From contig JAIVFJ010000095.1 in the NCBI GenBank assembly GCA_025765615.1, positions 62,001-126,000 on the forward strand: DNA of 64,000 bases, written 5' to 3'. The position numbers and the translations under genes were made by a program. Below are positions 58,901-64,000 of the stretch, one piece after another; within the stretch, counting starts at the first letter, position 1; the number at the start of each line of letters is the position of its first letter. This DNA comes from Zopfochytrium polystomum. Taxonomy: Eukaryota; Chytridiomycota; Chytridiomycetes; Chytridiales; Chytridiaceae. The notes beneath the pieces were generated by a model, which saw nothing but the letters and a program-made list of their open reading frames with translations, made no database searches and was not told where the DNA came from.

Positions 58901-59712
58901 ACCTGAACCTACTCCTCTTCCTCCCGCTTCCGCCAACCACTTCTTTCTCAGCGCGTCCTGGCCCCGTGAGAGCCTCCGCGGCCCGACGCGATGGCAATGG
59001 CACTGGAGTGGACGACGACGACGACAGCGGCGAGGACGATGAGGTGGTTGCCAACGAGGAAGTCGAGGAGGAGGATGTGTCGAAGGAGGCGGCGATGCTG
59101 GCGGCGGAGGAGCTCAAATCGCGAATCGGAGTGGAGGACTGGCGCCAGATGGACGACGAGGTGGACGAGGTGATGAACGAGGAGGACGACGATGGCGATG
59201 AGGATGACGACGGCGACGACGGAGGCGGAGGCGTAGAGAGCGATGGCGGGGATGTGGATGTGGATGTGGATGCCGACGGAGCGGCGGAGAGTGCTGTTGG
59301 GAGAGTGAGAGCGAAGCGGCGGGGGCGGGGTCGGCGGCGACGGAGCGAGTCGACCAGCGACGCCTCCACTTCGTCATCTCCTTCGTCGTCGTCCTCGTCT
59401 TCGTCGTCATCCTCGGATGAGGACAGTGCAGACGAGGGGGCTGCCGTGGGAGGTGGAGACGAGCAGGATTTCGAGGCGCTGCTGGAGGGTGAGCTGGAAG
59501 CCGCTCTCGGGGATATTCCGGTTGCCAAGGGGTCAGTGCCGCCTTATCTCAGTGTGTTCGTTCTTGGCATGCTCACCGGAACTCACCACACTTCTCCCAT
59601 CCCAACCTTCTCAAAAAAAAAAAAAAAAAAAACAACAAAAACAATCAGCTCTTCAAAGCGGGATCGCGACGGCGACTCGGACAGTGGCAAAGAATCAAAA
59701 AGGAAGAAGTGA
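55958..59712 (+). CDS. FCP1: RNA polymerase II CTD phosphatase FCP1
   Basis: Multi-exon gene from the ATG at 55958 (MESIVPVSVPTEHLPATVVT) to 59712. The N-terminus is the biotinyl/lipoyl-like domain known in FCP1 (VTLKVAEGASVEKGQELLVY, ILAAPVEGSVQLSNV) followed by a Cys finger (CSHPVQFRGLCALCFKDLS). The catalytic domain has LSLILDLDQTIIHATVDP (DxDxT), VVYYIKLRP-type end, PGTREFLEKVSKLYELHIYT, MGTRNYARAVASVIDPNK, ERILSRDD and SMVVVVDDRGDVWQWPPNLI. A BRCT domain follows (SHEAWVVATQYGAKCVSDLT, FIVTVDWFVR, KWRRMDEVNYLLEK). The end is a very acidic tail (59030-59260) and basic KESKRKK. FCP1 removes CTD phosphates to recycle RNA polymerase II. Intron borders are approximate. Confidence 0.94.
59614..59632 (+). 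repeat. Oligo(A) tract before the last FCP1 exon
   Basis: A19 followed by caacaaaaacaatcag, the presumed 3' splice site of the last exon (SSSKRDRDGD). Confidence 0.7.
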
Positions 59713-61474
59713 AAACGGTAATGGTGCAAGGGTGGGGATTTAGTCAGAAGAAACGTGTTCACAACAAGAAGGGAAAACTCTTCTGGCTGAAAAATAAATA
59801 GGAACGATGCATAAATGGCTGCCTCTCATCCGGGTCGTTAACCCCTTCAAACACCACAACATCCACCTTGTAAACCCAATGACAGGCGGCGTAGGGCGAG
59901 GGAAAATTTCAGCTAATTTCTTAAAGATGGCGTTTATTGAAGGCTGGGTTTGTAAAATTAGGTGAGATGGATGACTCGATGAGGCTGCTCCTCCCAGGGA
60001 AGCTATTGATATGTTTACTTGAGAATCTCATATCGTCGTCGTGCAGCGAAGAGAGGAAGCAGGTCGAATACCATCCCAAGGCCCTTTCATCTGGCAACAG
60101 CTCTGTCTGCCGCACAGTCACTGCAATCTCCATCGATGCAACACAACAGATATAAATAACCAGGGCCGACAGTCGGTTACTTGCTTTGCACTTCACGCTA
60201 CATAGCTACAACTAAGGTATTAAATCGATAAACATTGTCGATAAATCACTTTTAATTACAGTAATAAAAGTGAAAAGCTCTGCTAACAAAGAGCCAGTCA
60301 CTTTATAGCTGAAAGAACGATAAACAATAAGTATCGTGTTTTAACTAATGAAGGATATCGCAATATGTATTGATTTAAAACCTTAGCTGCAACCCCGAAC
60401 ACTCCGTTCAAAGACAAGTTTGAATTTAAATCAGCAACACTATACTCTCTCTCCTCTACAGGAAGGCAAGGGAAAAGACTGGATCTGAGAACAAAGCCCC
60501 ACCTGGTTTCAGAGAATTGCTCAAGGCCCCTCGAACTGCCCAGCATCTATGGTGGCGGTTCGGTTAGGTTAGAGGCACCCAAATCCTGATTTTATCCTGC
60601 AAAAAATTCTCTAACCTTGTCCCAACCCTATCCTGGAAATCTGCAAAACCCGCAAACCCTAACCTTTTAACCGGTTTTCTAACCTAACCTAACCCATTTT
60701 AATCAATTACAGGGTTACGGTTAGAAATCGGTTAAACCGAGCCCCCAGGCCCCTATCACCTAACTGGAGTCAGGTTTGTTCAAACCTCAACCAAAAATTT
60801 TCGGTTAGGGATAAGTTAGCAGTTTAAACCTGCTAACAACGGAGCCTTGATTGCACAGCAGCAGCAGGCTTTACTGACTGCTCAAGCTTGTCTATTTCCT
60901 CTGCTGGCAGACGGTGGATTTTCAAAGAACTTTCAATCTGCTTCTGCAAAAGTCGAGGACATCCTTGGAGTGGAGGTCAATAAAGTTCTGAAGGAAATCA
61001 AGACAAAGTTCTGGTAGGTGTTGCGGTGTTTCTACATTTAAAAGTTTTAACACTTTCTGTTTGCAAGATGCTAGGTGCAAATACATTTGCAAGACTTTGC
61101 ACAGAACAGTTGGAGCCTTCGGTGAAGTGATCCCGAAAGAAGAACCAAGCTCGGTGGACTGTTGAGCAGATCAATCTGACACGGTCTACTGTCGCTTCAG
61201 GTACTGTGGGTTTAGCAAATTTGAAACATCGAAACGCAGGTTCCGTCGATTTCAATCATGGAAGAGGTTCCACTAGAAGAAAACTCGGCTGGGAAAAGTC
61301 AATCTAACAACTTCAAAAAGGTTGCAAGCATAAACTCTCAGATACTACTAAACCTTTTTTCATTATTTCCATTGTTTGTACACAAAGCAAAAAGCGAAAC
61401 CAAAGCCTGCAAAAAAGGGAGCCCTTTTGAACGAGTGCACGGATGCGGGTCGGACTAAAAGCATAGACGGCCAA
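59713..61474. other. Large intergenic region with GGTTA-rich imperfect repeats
   Basis: Between the 3' ends of FCP1 and SMC3. No gene recognised. From about 60553 to 60840 both strands of a GGTTAGG-like word recur (ggttcggttaggttag, aaccctaaccttttaacc, ctaacctaacctaaccc, gggttacggttag, cggttagggataagttag), ending in a near-perfect hairpin (gttagcag...ctgctaac, about 60817-60839). Confidence 0.6.

Positions 61475-64000
<2,526 letters not shown>

Overview
This is a eukaryotic nuclear window. Genes are split by many short introns (mostly 45-150 nt, GT-AG with a few GC-AG), intergenic spaces are compact, and there are many long A/T homopolymers and microsatellites. Gene content suggests a flagellated fungus, most likely a chytrid. 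Fungal-type signs are a GT71 (MNN1-like) mannosyltransferase, a Bsd2-type adaptor and a NACHT protein of the fungal NLR kind. TMEM216 (ciliary transition zone) and TTLL1 (tubulin polyglutamylase) sit close together and are expected only where a cilium is retained. The species call is inference; no rRNA or tRNA gene was recognised.

Left part (1-26 kb) is accessory. It holds remnants of a LINE-type retroelement in head-to-head orientation (1-1220), a decayed 3' fragment of a NACHT gene (about 2190-2487), an ankyrin-like remnant (about 3335-3520), a large NACHT/EF-hand STAND protein (4200-11074), a SET+MYND protein (11423-12902) and an acidic ankyrin-like protein (about 14867-16239). Around these lie three tandem relatives of a coiled-coil plus BMT5-like (DUF2431-type) methyltransferase gene: a pseudogene (13348-14340), a chimeric copy (16550-18358) and an intact one (19153-20943). 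Two tandem microsomal-type epoxide hydrolase genes follow on the minus strand (21515-25827).

Right part (26-64 kb) is mostly conserved housekeeping. It contains an unidentified low-complexity nuclear-looking protein (minus), mitoribosomal MRPL46 (plus), bystin (plus), a double-domain GT71 glycosyltransferase (minus), a LIM protein (minus), a Bsd2/NDFIP-like adaptor (minus), splicing factor BCAS2/SPF27 (minus), mitoribosomal MRPL33 (plus), TMEM216 (minus), ESF1 (plus), a small TPR protein (plus), TTLL1 (plus), a nucleotidyltransferase-glucuronokinase fusion (minus), FCP1 (plus), and the C-terminal half of cohesin SMC3 (minus, running off the right edge). Bystin and ESF1 are both ribosome-biogenesis factors. 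Several pairs are tightly divergent (BCAS2/MRPL33, TMEM216/ESF1), implying shared promoters.

Most interesting: the small local family of BMT5-like methyltransferases with coiled-coil and low-complexity N-termini and a conserved 3' tail element; the GT71 protein whose second domain has lost its DxD motif and which ends in a second membrane segment; the multidomain STAND protein with a frame break at an A10 run; critical catalytic motifs split across GC-AG introns in the glucuronokinase fusion; and repeated long oligo(A) tracts on the transcript strand close to 3' splice sites. Exon borders were derived by eye from reading-frame continuity and family motifs, not from transcripts. Two apparent frameshifts in otherwise good genes may be assembly indels.
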